Shown piece by piece: positions 11,907-20,392 of a stretch of DNA of 64,000 nt (its first letter is position 1; every line of letters starts with the position of its first letter). The DNA is from Streptococcus parasanguinis (GTDB lineage Bacteria > Bacillota > Bacilli > Lactobacillales > Streptococcaceae). The notes beneath the pieces were generated by a model. That model ran no database searches. It had not been told where the DNA came from and worked only from the letters and a program-made list of their open reading frames with translations. The stretch lies in assembly GCF_019929185.1 (NCBI RefSeq), contig NZ_JAHZPC010000002.1:124001-188000 (forward strand), in the 5' to 3' direction. A program made the position numbers and the translations under genes.

Positions 11907-12470
11907 CTATTCAAATATAAACTGGTGTAAGTGGGGCATGGTATCAAATAAATAGGTTGAAAGCCCTGCAGCCTTCCCAGCTTCAATATCGATCGGACGA
12001 TCTCCGATGACCAGACCGTCTTGAATGCCATATTTTTCTTTCAAATAAAGCATAGAGGCTGGGTCTGGTTTTCGAGGAAAGCCCTCGTCTGCTGTTACAA
12101 TCTCCGTAAAGTAGGGTGCAATACCTGTCTGTTCAATAAGGGTCAAAACTTGGCGATCCCGATGAGATACCAAAAAATGGCGTCCTCCATGTGCTTGGAT
12201 CTCTTCTAGTAACTCTTTTGCTCCCTCAAATAAGACCGGCTCTTGCAAGCCCAAGGCTTCTTTTTTCTTGTATTCCGTACGAAAATTGGAAATATGAGGT
12301 GCAAAGGTTTGAATTGCATCCTGTGTTGAGATTTTTAATGCTGCATAAACAGAATCATGATCGGCTTTGATGTGAAAGTCCTTCAATGTCGCTACAAAGG
12401 CATTTGTGGACGTTTCGTAATTATCCAATAGCGTCCCACCAAGATCCCATATAAAATCATGATAATTCAT
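11907..12470 (-). CDS. HAD-IA family hydrolase with atypical motif I
   Basis: A 187-residue HAD-superfamily protein from the ATG at 12468-12470 (MNYHDFIWDLGGTLLDNYET). Motif II is FLVSHRD and motif IV is VIGDRPIDIEAGKAAG. Motif I reads D-L-G-G-T, so the second acidic residue of the usual DxDxT is a glycine; phosphatases normally need that acid, which makes the catalytic type uncertain. The gene precedes gyrB, as I recall in other streptococci. Its start codon lies seven bases after an extended -10 with no ribosome-binding site (a TTG further upstream at 12497 is less likely because it lies upstream of the -10). Confidence 0.8.
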   Translation of the reverse strand: MNYHDFIWDLGGTLLDNYETSTNAFVATLKDFHIKADHDSVYAALKISTQDAIQTFAPHISNFRTEYKKKEALGLQEPVLFEGAKELLEEIQAHGGRHFLVSHRDRQVLTLIEQTGIAPYFTEIVTADEGFPRKPDPASMLYLKEKYGIQDGLVIGDRPIDIEAGKAAGLSTYLFDTMPHLHQFIFE

Positions 12471-12477
12471 AGTCAAT

Positions 12478-12486
12478 ATTATACCA
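12478..12486 (-). promoter_or_regulatory. extended -10 of the HAD-gyrB unit (leaderless)
   Basis: On the minus strand TGG TATAAT ends seven bases before the ATG of the HAD gene, right after the terminator of the DJ-1 operon. The 5' end is predicted at or one base from the start codon. Confidence 0.6.
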
Positions 12487-12496
12487 CAAATGGACA

Positions 12497-12537
12497 AAAA
12501 AAATAAGCTAAAACCCTCATTTAGGGGGGATTTTAGC
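12497..12537 (-). terminator. terminator of the dinG-yeiH-rodA-DJ-1 run
   Basis: GCTAAAATCCCCCC and GAGGGTTTTAGC pair around a short loop on the minus strand and are followed by a run of T. It lies between the DJ-1 gene and the promoter of the HAD gene. Confidence 0.8.
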
Positions 12538-12635
12538 CATTTTTTACGGTCATTTCATTTTAAATCATAGAGAAGTCATTTTCCGTCATAGAATGTAAAC
12601 TTTTACCAGAAAATATGGTGTCCAAAAGAGCTTTT

Positions 12636-13187
12636 TTAAGCATCTCCAAAGACATCTTGATAGAGCATTCCTTGACGAAGACTTTGGGCATCTCCTCCAA
12701 ATTGCTCTACCAAGGCATAAGCCAAGGCAAGCGCAGTTGAAGGACCACGACTGGTCAAGAGATTCCCGTCTTTCACCACTGTTTCTTTCTGATAGTGCCC
12801 ATCTTGAATCTCTTCTTCAAAACCATCGTAACAGGTATAGTGTTTATCTTTTAAGAGGCCGGCACGTGCCAAGACAATTGGTGCTGCACAAATCGCAGAA
12901 ATGATTTTTCCTTTCCTACTTTCTTCTTGAAGAGCTGCAATCAATTCCGGATTGTCCCGCAAATTCGCAGCTCCTGGCATCCCACCTGGTAAGAAGATTC
13001 CATCATAATCTGACAGGTCCCCATTCCAGAGGCGATCGACTTCCACTGTGATCTGGTGAGAACCTGTGACCGTTTCTTCCATGCCAACGAGGTCACAGTC
13101 GATCCCAGCCCGTCTCAAAACATCGACAATGGTCAAGGCTTCAATTTCTTCAAAACCGTTTGCTAAAATCGTTGCTACTTTTTTCAT
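12636..13187 (-). CDS. DJ-1/PfpI family protein (ThiJ/YajL type)
   Basis: A 183-residue class I glutamine-amidotransferase-like protein of the DJ-1 family. The conserved N-terminal glutamate (E14 in FEEIEA), the FLPGGMPGAANLRD loop and the nucleophile-elbow cysteine C100 in SAICAAP are present, followed by GPSTALAFAYAL-type C-terminal residues. Family members act in oxidative and carbonyl stress (proposed deglycase or glyoxalase activity); the older label 'thiamine monophosphate biosynthesis' has little support. The chosen ATG (13187) has AAGGA six bases upstream; an ATG two codons earlier has poorer spacing. It follows rodA by 18 bases. Confidence 0.85.
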   Translation of the reverse strand: MKKVATILANGFEEIEALTIVDVLRRAGIDCDLVGMEETVTGSHQITVEVDRLWNGDLSDYDGIFLPGGMPGAANLRDNPELIAALQEESRKGKIISAICAAPIVLARAGLLKDKHYTCYDGFEEEIQDGHYQKETVVKDGNLLTSRGPSTALALAYALVEQFGGDAQSLRQGMLYQDVFGDA

Positions 13188-13205
13188 TTTCATTCCTTCT
13201 TTCTA

Positions 13206-14435
13206 CTATTGCGCCTTTTTAAGGACTACTTTTTTACGGATTGGAGGCCCTTCTTCTGGCTCTTTCTTTTTGCTACTATGATTATATATTGAGAGGACCA
13301 GACCAATACCAATCAGATTACTAATAATAGACGATCCACCTTGTGAGATAAAGGGGAGGGGAATTCCCGTCAAAGGGAGAAGACCCGTTACCGCTCCGAC
13401 ATTTTCAAAAATATGAAAGACCAGCATCATAATAAATCCGATGGAAATATAAGTATAAAACTGGTTATTAGACTGAAGGGTGATTTTTAAAATGCGGTAA
13501 ATCAGAGTCACATATAAAATCAACAGTACCAGAGCTCCAACAAAGCCAAAGTCCTCTGCGACGACCGTAAAAATCATATCGCTTTCCCGTACGGGAACCA
13601 ATAAATTGGAGACATTAAAGCCTTGACCAAAGAGGCCACCACTAGCAATAGCTAGCTGTCCTTGTGCCTGCTGGTAGGTGGTGGTTTGTGCATAGTCAAA
13701 AGGATTTAACCAGGCTAAAATACGGTTCATCTGGTAGGTTGGCATCCCGACTTGCTGGTGCAGAAAAGCCCGACCCCCTTCTGAAAGAAAGAGGAAGAGA
13801 AAGCCTGCTAACCCACCTGCCAGAAGCAAGATGACCGGCAAGATAATTTTCCAGGAAACTCCTGAAACGAGCACTAAGCCCGCAAAAATGGCCAAGAATA
13901 CTAAGGCCGTTCCCAAGTCCTGCTGGAGAGCCAATAAGGCAAATACAGGAATCGTATAGATGGTCAACTCTAGAATCAAAAACCAATCTTGTCGTAATAA
14001 TCGCTCACGCCCCTTATTTCTTTGCAAAAATCGGACAATAGAGCGTGACAGCATCAGGATGAAGGGGATCTTCATAAATTCTGAGGGCTGAAATAAGGTG
14101 ATGTTCCCATAAGCCACCCAGTTTTTAGCTCCTGTTGAAGCTACCAAGTTGGGATTATAAAACACAAGAGGAAGAACCATCAAGGCCAAGCCTAGTAGGT
14201 AAAGAAAGGGAGTGATTTTCCAAAGAAATTTCGTACTAAAAATCGTCACAATCAGGCAAATGATACATCCCACACCAATCCAGGCCAATTGCTGCCCCAA
14301 AAAAGGCCACACCATTTGGGGATAATCATGAGAAACTGCCACATAAACGGATAAGATCCCAATCATAAGTAGGGTGAAGACAATTCCAATGATCGAATAA
14401 TCCAGGTGGATCGTCCAAAAATGATTTTTCTTCAT
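13206..14435 (-). CDS. rodA: rod-shape/peripheral wall SEDS glycosyltransferase RodA
   Basis: A 409-residue SEDS-family membrane protein with about ten transmembrane segments. Conserved features are TGAKNWVAYGNITLFQPSEFMKIP with the catalytic-loop residues, a large extracellular loop with NRILAWLNPFDYAQTTTYQQ, and the C-terminal LLPLTGIPLPFISQGGSS motif. It polymerises peptidoglycan with a class B PBP for peripheral growth. I call RodA rather than FtsW because a second SEDS protein beside ppc at 36.6-37.9 kb fits FtsW, and because rodA next to DJ-1/HAD/gyrB is the streptococcal arrangement as I recall it. Confidence 0.88.
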   Translation of the reverse strand: MKKNHFWTIHLDYSIIGIVFTLLMIGILSVYVAVSHDYPQMVWPFLGQQLAWIGVGCIICLIVTIFSTKFLWKITPFLYLLGLALMVLPLVFYNPNLVASTGAKNWVAYGNITLFQPSEFMKIPFILMLSRSIVRFLQRNKGRERLLRQDWFLILELTIYTIPVFALLALQQDLGTALVFLAIFAGLVLVSGVSWKIILPVILLLAGGLAGFLFLFLSEGGRAFLHQQVGMPTYQMNRILAWLNPFDYAQTTTYQQAQGQLAIASGGLFGQGFNVSNLLVPVRESDMIFTVVAEDFGFVGALVLLILYVTLIYRILKITLQSNNQFYTYISIGFIMMLVFHIFENVGAVTGLLPLTGIPLPFISQGGSSIISNLIGIGLVLSIYNHSSKKKEPEEGPPIRKKVVLKKAQ

Positions 14436-14468
14436 TCACGTTCCTTTCTGTGAGAATCATCAAATTAA

Positions 14469-15449
14469 TTAATAGAACAACATCTGTAGAATCAAGCTAG
14501 ATCCTGCCACACAAAACCAAGCAATCAAACCTACCAGAAGGGGGGCTGCTCCTGCAGTACGGAACTGTTTCCAAGAAACCTTGCTTCCGATTCCAACCAA
14601 GGCCATGGCCATAAAGAGGTGAGAAAGGTCATTTAGGTAAGGTAGGACCACTTTAGGTACCAGGCCAATAGAAGAAAGAATGGAAGCCACAATAAACCAG
14701 ATAATAAACCAAGGAATAATTTTCTTTAACATTCCTTTGTTTCTTCCTTGTTGTTTACTCCGATACCATTTTAAACCGATCAAGCTCAAACAAACTGGTA
14801 CAATCATCAGAGCGCGTGTTAACTTAACAATTGTAGCCATTTGCCCCGCTGCTTTACTGTACGAAAATGCTGCTGCTACAACAGATGACGTATCGTTAAT
14901 GGCTGTTCCTGACCAGAGGCCAAATTGGAAATTAGACATATGCCATAAATGCCCTAATACTGGAAAGATAAAGACAGCCAAAATGTTGAAGAAGAAGATA
15001 GTTGACATAGATAGGGCGATTTCCTCTTCGTCTGCTTCAATGATCGGCGCTGCTGCAGCAATAGCAGATCCACCACAAATAGCAGTTCCAAATCCAATTA
15101 AGGTCCGTAGATGAGATTTCAGGTGGAAGACTCTCCCAAAAATAATAGCTGCAAGAAAGGCAACGGTTATCGTTGGCAGACTAATCTTTAAAGAAGACAA
15201 ACCTGTAGAGGCAACTGTCGCAATCGGCAAACTAAATCCCATGAAGATAATCGAATACTGCAACAATTTCTTACCGGACCAGTTCAAGCCTGGTCGTGAA
15301 TTCTCCGGCAAATCCACAAATTCATTAAGGACAATTCCTAAAATTAAGGCAAAAACACTGGAGCCAATAATGGGAAAGAAAGTTCCCAACAACATAGCAC
15401 AAAGTGCCAGTACAAATGCAATTGCAAGTCCAAATCCTTTATTTTTCAT
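14469..15449 (-). CDS. YeiH/UPF0324 family integral membrane protein
   Basis: A 326-residue protein with about ten hydrophobic segments of the PSE/YeiH family (PF03601). Recognisable motifs are ENSRPGLNWSGKKLLQYSIIFMG, GTAICGGSAIAAAAPII, the acidic EADEEEIALSMSTIFFFN and GTAINDTSSVVAAAF. Members have been proposed as putative sulfate or organic sulfonate exporters, without firm proof. I place the start at 15449 because AAAGGAATTGAGAAA precedes that ATG; it begins only 4 bases after the dinG stop. It lies between dinG and rodA on the same strand. Confidence 0.85.
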   Translation of the reverse strand: MKNKGFGLAIAFVLALCAMLLGTFFPIIGSSVFALILGIVLNEFVDLPENSRPGLNWSGKKLLQYSIIFMGFSLPIATVASTGLSSLKISLPTITVAFLAAIIFGRVFHLKSHLRTLIGFGTAICGGSAIAAAAPIIEADEEEIALSMSTIFFFNILAVFIFPVLGHLWHMSNFQFGLWSGTAINDTSSVVAAAFSYSKAAGQMATIVKLTRALMIVPVCLSLIGLKWYRSKQQGRNKGMLKKIIPWFIIWFIVASILSSIGLVPKVVLPYLNDLSHLFMAMALVGIGSKVSWKQFRTAGAAPLLVGLIAWFCVAGSSLILQMLFY

Positions 15450-15453
15450 TTTC

Positions 15454-17907
15454 TCAATTCCTTTCAAAAAAGTCAGCTGCTTGCTCAACAAGCCGCTCTC
15501 TCACTGTCGTGTGAAGGGGCAACACTTGTTGCAAACCATCCAAAATTTGTTTTCCATATCGCTTGGTTACCACCCGCTGATCTAATAAAAGCACCAAAGA
15601 TTCCTGATCTTGAAAACGGCTGGTTCTCCCAATAGCCTGTTTGAGCCTTAAAATCGCGACTGGAAGACTATAGTCGTAAAAGGGATTTTTCCCCTGTTCT
15701 CTGAGTTTTGTATTCAGCTTTTGAACCATATAATCTTTAGGATTGTCAAAAGGAAGGCGCGTGATGATTTGAATCACTTCTTTTTGTTGGGAGAAATCGA
15801 CTCCCTCCCAGAAGCTTCCTGTTCCCAATAAAATGGAGCTTTCTCCTCGGTCAAATCGTCGCTTAATATTGGCTGCATCCCCATTTCGATACTGGGCCAA
15901 GTGAGGAAACTTCAATGCATTTGACGTCTCCAGTAACAATTCTTTTGAAGTAAACAAAAGAAAAATTGGCTTTCGTAAAGGAAGGAGTTCACCGACGAGC
16001 TGACAAATCTCCCCTGCGTACTCCACTGAAGATAAAGAAACAACATCTGGAAAATCTATCGGCACCAACAATTCCTGGTGTTGTTTGACTGTTATTGGCA
16101 CCCGGTAGATTTGCTGCTTTTGATATCCTAAAAGAGCAGGTAAATGCACCTTTTTACTGATCGCGATCGTCGCTGATACAAAGAGCACGGTCACTTCTTC
16201 AGGTACAAATTCCTTAAAGGATAGTAAGTCCTCCACTCCTCCATGAAGACGAAGAATCTGGTGGCTTTCAACCACTTCTTTGTCTATCCAAAAGGTTTGG
16301 TAGCGCTCATCAAACAATTCCTTTAGATTCTCTAGGGATTCGGTTTTCAATTCCGATACATCCTGCCGAATTTTTCCCACCGTTTGATCTGATAAGACTG
16401 CAGTTTTTCCTTGCACGACTTCTTTGGAGCAGGCATTTAACTCAAATTGAATACTCTCCAGCAAACGTCGTTGTAGAAGATCTTTTTCCTCTTCAATAGC
16501 GTGTTGCAAGTTTAAAAGAAGAGATTGCAAGGTTTCTTCTCTCTGTGAAAATTGCTCTAAAGCAAAGAAGAGTTTTTGCGCTTCATCCACGACCAGAACA
16601 GACTCTTGAAGTAGACTCTTATCATCTTCTAGACGGGTTAGCAGATAAGCATGATTGGTCAAAATTACCCGGCTGGTTTTCACTTTTTCCTGGCCGAGAC
16701 GCCAAAAATCTTCCTGATAAAAAAGTGAACGTTTCGACAATTGGCCATCGTGGCAAATGTCAGCTACAAAATGAAGATGACGATAGAGTTGGCCAATTTC
16801 ACTGAACTCTCCCGTTTCTGTCATCGTCAGCCAAACCAACAGTTGCATTTTAAAGCGTCGAATCATCCCATTATCTGACTCACCCTGTAAGGCCTCATAA
16901 AATTTATCAAGTTGGATGTAATCCTTGGGACTTTTTAGGCTATGAAAGGGAATTTGGAAAAGATCTTGGATAGTCTTTCCTTCCTTCTTCATAATTTGAT
17001 CCTGAAGAATTTTAGTGGGAACACTGACAAGAATGCGCTTAGAGGTTTTCGCCAAAAGCGTTAATAGATAAGCGTAAGTCTTCCCAATACCCGTTGGTGC
17101 TTCAATAAAACTCGGAAGTGGCTGTTGCAAACTATCCTCGATATAGGCAACAAATTCTCTCTGCTCCGGATAAGCCTCCATTCCCAACAGCTGCATATTG
17201 AGTTCAAACTGTTCAGACAAATGACGACTTTCTAAAAACTGCTGTGGCTTTCGCAGATAGAGACCATGAACTTCTACTAAATGAGCTGGTAAAAAAAGGC
17301 TACTGTCTTCAAGCGCATCTTCTATTAAGAGTCGTGATTCATAAATCAAACAATCTGCCATAGAAAGAAGTTTTTCGATCAATCCTCTTGGCAAGCTCGC
17401 AATTTTCTCTCTCAATTTCAACAGCAGCTGAGCTGTTGCCATAGCATCCGCTAGAGCGGAGTGAGCATGGTACAACTCAATTTCCAGTTCAGCCGCAAGC
17501 GCTCCTAAATTGTAGCGTTCTAAAGTCGGATAGAAAATTTGAGACAATTCAACCGTATCAATCCGAGGAGTCGTTAGCTCAAATCCTTCCCAAAAGAGGG
17601 CTTCTGCCAATAAATTCGCATCAAATTTGACATTATGGGCCACAAAGACGGCATCTTCTATTAATTCAAAAATTTCTTTTGCCACTTGTGCAAACTCTGG
17701 AGCTTTTTTCAAGCGAGCATCTGTCAGGCCAGTCAATTGTTTGATATGCTCATCCAATCGTTCATGGGGATTCACATCCGTCTCATAGGATTGCGTAATC
17801 CTCCCATCTTCGATGATGACAATCCCAACCTGAATGATCTTAGCATTGCTTCCAGCACTGGTCGCTTCCAGATCCACAATGGCATATTTCCGTTTCTGTC
17901 TTGTCAT
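15454..17907 (-). CDS. dinG: DinG-family exonuclease/ATP-dependent helicase
   Basis: An 817-residue two-domain protein. Residues about 5-170 are a DEDDh exonuclease domain (YAIVDLEATSAG, VAHNVKFDANLL, YHAHSALADAMATA). The rest is an XPD/DinG-type superfamily 2 helicase with Walker A in EAPTGIGKTYAYLL, the VVDEAQKL Walker B, ILLGTGSFWEGVDF and the RLKQAIGRTSRF motif VI. This exonuclease fusion is typical of Firmicutes DinG and acts in DNA repair. The ATG at 17907 (MTRQKRKYAIVDLE) is about ten bases after an extended -10; an upstream TTG start would fall in the promoter. Confidence 0.9.
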   Translation of the reverse strand: MTRQKRKYAIVDLEATSAGSNAKIIQVGIVIIEDGRITQSYETDVNPHERLDEHIKQLTGLTDARLKKAPEFAQVAKEIFELIEDAVFVAHNVKFDANLLAEALFWEGFELTTPRIDTVELSQIFYPTLERYNLGALAAELEIELYHAHSALADAMATAQLLLKLREKIASLPRGLIEKLLSMADCLIYESRLLIEDALEDSSLFLPAHLVEVHGLYLRKPQQFLESRHLSEQFELNMQLLGMEAYPEQREFVAYIEDSLQQPLPSFIEAPTGIGKTYAYLLTLLAKTSKRILVSVPTKILQDQIMKKEGKTIQDLFQIPFHSLKSPKDYIQLDKFYEALQGESDNGMIRRFKMQLLVWLTMTETGEFSEIGQLYRHLHFVADICHDGQLSKRSLFYQEDFWRLGQEKVKTSRVILTNHAYLLTRLEDDKSLLQESVLVVDEAQKLFFALEQFSQREETLQSLLLNLQHAIEEEKDLLQRRLLESIQFELNACSKEVVQGKTAVLSDQTVGKIRQDVSELKTESLENLKELFDERYQTFWIDKEVVESHQILRLHGGVEDLLSFKEFVPEEVTVLFVSATIAISKKVHLPALLGYQKQQIYRVPITVKQHQELLVPIDFPDVVSLSSVEYAGEICQLVGELLPLRKPIFLLFTSKELLLETSNALKFPHLAQYRNGDAANIKRRFDRGESSILLGTGSFWEGVDFSQQKEVIQIITRLPFDNPKDYMVQKLNTKLREQGKNPFYDYSLPVAILRLKQAIGRTSRFQDQESLVLLLDQRVVTKRYGKQILDGLQQVLPLHTTVRERLVEQAADFFERN

Positions 17908-17917
17908 AACACTTAAA

Positions 17918-17926
17918 ATTATATCA
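17918..17926 (-). promoter_or_regulatory. extended -10 of dinG (nearly leaderless)
   Basis: On the minus strand TGA TATAAT is followed after ten bases by the dinG ATG; the leader would be about three bases and has no ribosome-binding site. Confidence 0.55.
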
Positions 17927-18025
17927 CGTTTGAGCAAGCTCTGCAGATTTTTTTCTCCTTTCAGGCTGACTTCAATCCTGTTATTTTCCTTGCAATTTGA
18001 TACACTATTCTAGAAAGGAGTCCTT

Positions 18026-18661
18026 ATGAAAATCTATCGTACTGTAAATCCTGTAGCTTATGAAAATACCTACTACCTTGAAAATGAACACTCCCTTATT
18101 CTTGTCGATCCAGGTAGCGACTGGGCGACCATTCAAAAACAAATTGATCGTATAGGTAAACCAATCGTAGCGATTCTTTTAACCCATACGCATTACGATC
18201 ACATTATGAGTCTTGAAAAGGTTCGTCAGACCTATCATTTCCCACCTGTTTATGTCCATTCAGCAGAAGCCAGTTGGTTGTCTTCTCCTGTAGATAATTT
18301 ATCTGGTTTGGATCGTCATGCGGATTTAGAAGATGTTGTATGCAAGGAGGCCGACTTCCTTTATGACATTCGCTCCGATTACCAAATAGCTGATTTCCAC
18401 TTTTATGTTCTGGAGACACCAGGCCACTCTGCCGGAGGGGTTTCCATCGTCTTTCCTCAGGATCACCTGGTTCTATCTGGTGATGCCCTTTTTCGCGAAA
18501 CCATTGGACGGACCGATCTTCCAACAGGGAACGCAACACAGTTACTTAGCAGTATTAGAGAAGAACTCTTTACCCTTCCATCTTCCTACACTGTCTATCC
18601 CGGTCATGGCCCTGAAACCTCTATTGGTCACGAGAAGATGTTCAATCCCTTCTTTAGATAA
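18026..18661 (+). CDS. MBL-fold metallo-hydrolase (glyoxalase II-like)
   Basis: A 211-residue metallo-beta-lactamase-fold protein. The metal motif is LLTHTHYDHI (HxHxDH), followed by LETPGHSAGGVSIVF, LVLSGDALFRETIGRTDLP and the final VYPGHGPETSIGHE; all ligand positions of the glyoxalase II/YcbL group are present. Likely a hydroxyacylglutathione hydrolase-like or persulfide-handling thioesterase; the substrate is not decided. AAAGGAG precedes the ATG, and a plausible -10 TACACT lies 25 bases upstream. A shared terminator separates it from ftsX. Confidence 0.85.
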   Translation: MKIYRTVNPVAYENTYYLENEHSLILVDPGSDWATIQKQIDRIGKPIVAILLTHTHYDHIMSLEKVRQTYHFPPVYVHSAEASWLSSPVDNLSGLDRHADLEDVVCKEADFLYDIRSDYQIADFHFYVLETPGHSAGGVSIVFPQDHLVLSGDALFRETIGRTDLPTGNATQLLSSIREELFTLPSSYTVYPGHGPETSIGHEKMFNPFFR

Positions 18662-18706
18662 TCCTAAAGAATCCTTATCATCCTTCCTGTCCTCATCAAA
18701 GTAAAC

Positions 18707-18736
18707 AAAAAAAGCAAGTGCGAACTTGCTTTTTTA
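18707..18736. terminator. bidirectional terminator between MBL gene and ftsX
   Basis: AAAAAAGCAAG pairs with CTTGCTTTTTT around a six-base loop between convergent genes. Confidence 0.8.
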
Positions 18737-19663
18737 TTATATCTTAAGAAAACGTCTCATGGAGATTGAAGAACCAATCGCCCCAATCAAAATTCCTAAT
18801 CCAAAGAGGCCACCGACCATGATCGGTACCAAGAGATGAGGGCTATAGAGATACAAGTTTTGGTCTGCCAAGTTATTGTTCATAGATGTATAGACAACAT
18901 TATAAACATAAAAGACCAAAGCTGAAGGAACCAAGGCTCCCAAGAGACCGATCCAAGCACCTTCTAAAAGGAATGGTGCACGAATATAACCATTTTTTGC
19001 TCCTACCAGTCGCATAATCTTAATCTCACGACTACGTGAAATGATGGTAATCCGAATGGTATTTGAAATCAAGAAGACTGCGATGAAGATCAATAAAGCT
19101 ACTCCAATCAAGCCCCAGTTTCGGATGAAGGTTCCAAGAGCAAACAAGCGTTGGGTATCGACCCCACCATCTTTAACCTCAGAGACCCCTTCAATTTTTT
19201 TAGCATCAGCCGAAACTTGCTTTACATATTTAGGAGCCGTTGTCTCTACATAATAAGCATCATAGAGAGGATTGGCATCTCCATCAAAAATCTTCCAGTT
19301 GTTCCCAGCCGTTTTGATCAGTTTATCATACTGTTCTTCCTTGCTAGAAAAATCAACCTTATCGACATGCTTCATGGCTGTCAGAGCATCATAGACCTTA
19401 TGGTAGTTTTCATTTGTCACGGTTTGACCGTCTTTTTCAATCTGCTCGCTCTGATCTTGAATATCCTTGCGCATGTATACTACAACCCGCACACTGTTTT
19501 GAATATCATCTGAAAGCTTGATGGTATTGGCAATAACTGAGGCGAAAATAGCAACCAAGCTAAGGGTAATCATAACCGAGCTGACCGCTGCAATCGTCAT
19601 CCAACCATTTCGTTTCAAGCTTTTAAGCGATTCGATTAAGTGTCGGAAAAATCTTCTAATCAT
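18737..19663 (-). CDS. ftsX: cell-division ABC transporter permease FtsX
   Basis: A 308-residue FtsX from the ATG at 19661-19663 (MIRRFFRHLIESLKSLKRNG). It has one N-terminal transmembrane segment (about 20-45), an extracellular loop of about 120 residues and three C-terminal segments containing the conserved ISRSREIKIMRLVGAKNGYI cytoplasmic turn. With FtsE it transmits division signals to the PcsB hydrolase in streptococci. GGAGAG precedes the start, which overlaps the last codons of ftsE, so the two are translationally coupled. A TTG start ten codons upstream is possible but lies in ftsE. Confidence 0.95.
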   Translation of the reverse strand: MIRRFFRHLIESLKSLKRNGWMTIAAVSSVMITLSLVAIFASVIANTIKLSDDIQNSVRVVVYMRKDIQDQSEQIEKDGQTVTNENYHKVYDALTAMKHVDKVDFSSKEEQYDKLIKTAGNNWKIFDGDANPLYDAYYVETTAPKYVKQVSADAKKIEGVSEVKDGGVDTQRLFALGTFIRNWGLIGVALLIFIAVFLISNTIRITIISRSREIKIMRLVGAKNGYIRAPFLLEGAWIGLLGALVPSALVFYVYNVVYTSMNNNLADQNLYLYSPHLLVPIMVGGLFGLGILIGAIGSSISMRRFLKI

Positions 19664-20348
19664 CGTATCCGTACTCTCCTTCCGCTTCATCACGCACTAC
19701 ACGACCATTTTCAATCGCGATGACACGGTGACGTAAAGTATTTACAATCTGGCTATTGTGGGTCGCCATCAATACTGTGGTCCCTTGCAGATTAATCCGC
19801 TCCAAAAGATTCATGATTTCCCATGAATTATCTGGGTCCAAGTTCCCCGTTGGCTCATCCGCAATCAAGACTTTCGGATTGTTGACGATCGCACGAGCAA
19901 TCGCAATCCGTTGTTGCTCGCCACCGGACAATTCATTTGGGAATGAGCGGACCTTGTGTTTCAACCCAACAAGATCCAAAACTTCCATCACACGCTTTTT
20001 AATATTGCGACGGCGCTCACCGATAACTTGCATAGCGTAGGCAATATTTTCATAAACGGTTTTCTTTGGAAGCAATTTATAATCTTGGAAGACCACTCCT
20101 ACATTGCGTCGCAACATAGGAATATCGCGTTTTTTGATTTTATCCAAATCAAAATCAGCCACTTTTAAGCTTCCTTTATCGTGTTTAACTTCACGGTATA
20201 AAAGTCGAATAAAGGTCGACTTCCCTGCACCAGAAGGTCCTACGATGTAGGCAAATTCTCCTGGTTCAATTTGGACAGAGACCCCGCGAAGGGCCGTCGT
20301 CCCGTTGTCATACTTTTTGACAACATCTTTCATTTCAATCATTGACAT
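19656..20348 (-). CDS. ftsE: cell-division ABC transporter ATPase FtsE
   Basis: A 230-residue ABC ATPase: Walker A GPSGAGKST, Q-loop VFQDYKLLPKKTVYENIA (the KLL.K.TVYENIA pattern is typical of FtsE), signature LSGGEQQRIAIARA, Walker B VLIADEPTGNLD and the H-loop MATHN. It energises FtsX at the septum. It begins 44 bases after prfB, the common streptococcal arrangement, with AAAGGAA as ribosome-binding site. Confidence 0.95.
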   Translation of the reverse strand: MSMIEMKDVVKKYDNGTTALRGVSVQIEPGEFAYIVGPSGAGKSTFIRLLYREVKHDKGSLKVADFDLDKIKKRDIPMLRRNVGVVFQDYKLLPKKTVYENIAYAMQVIGERRRNIKKRVMEVLDLVGLKHKVRSFPNELSGGEQQRIAIARAIVNNPKVLIADEPTGNLDPDNSWEIMNLLERINLQGTTVLMATHNSQIVNTLRHRVIAIENGRVVRDEAEGEYGYDD

Positions 20349-20392
20349 GTAATGAAATTCCTTTCATTCTTTTCTGGTTGATTCCCTCAAGG

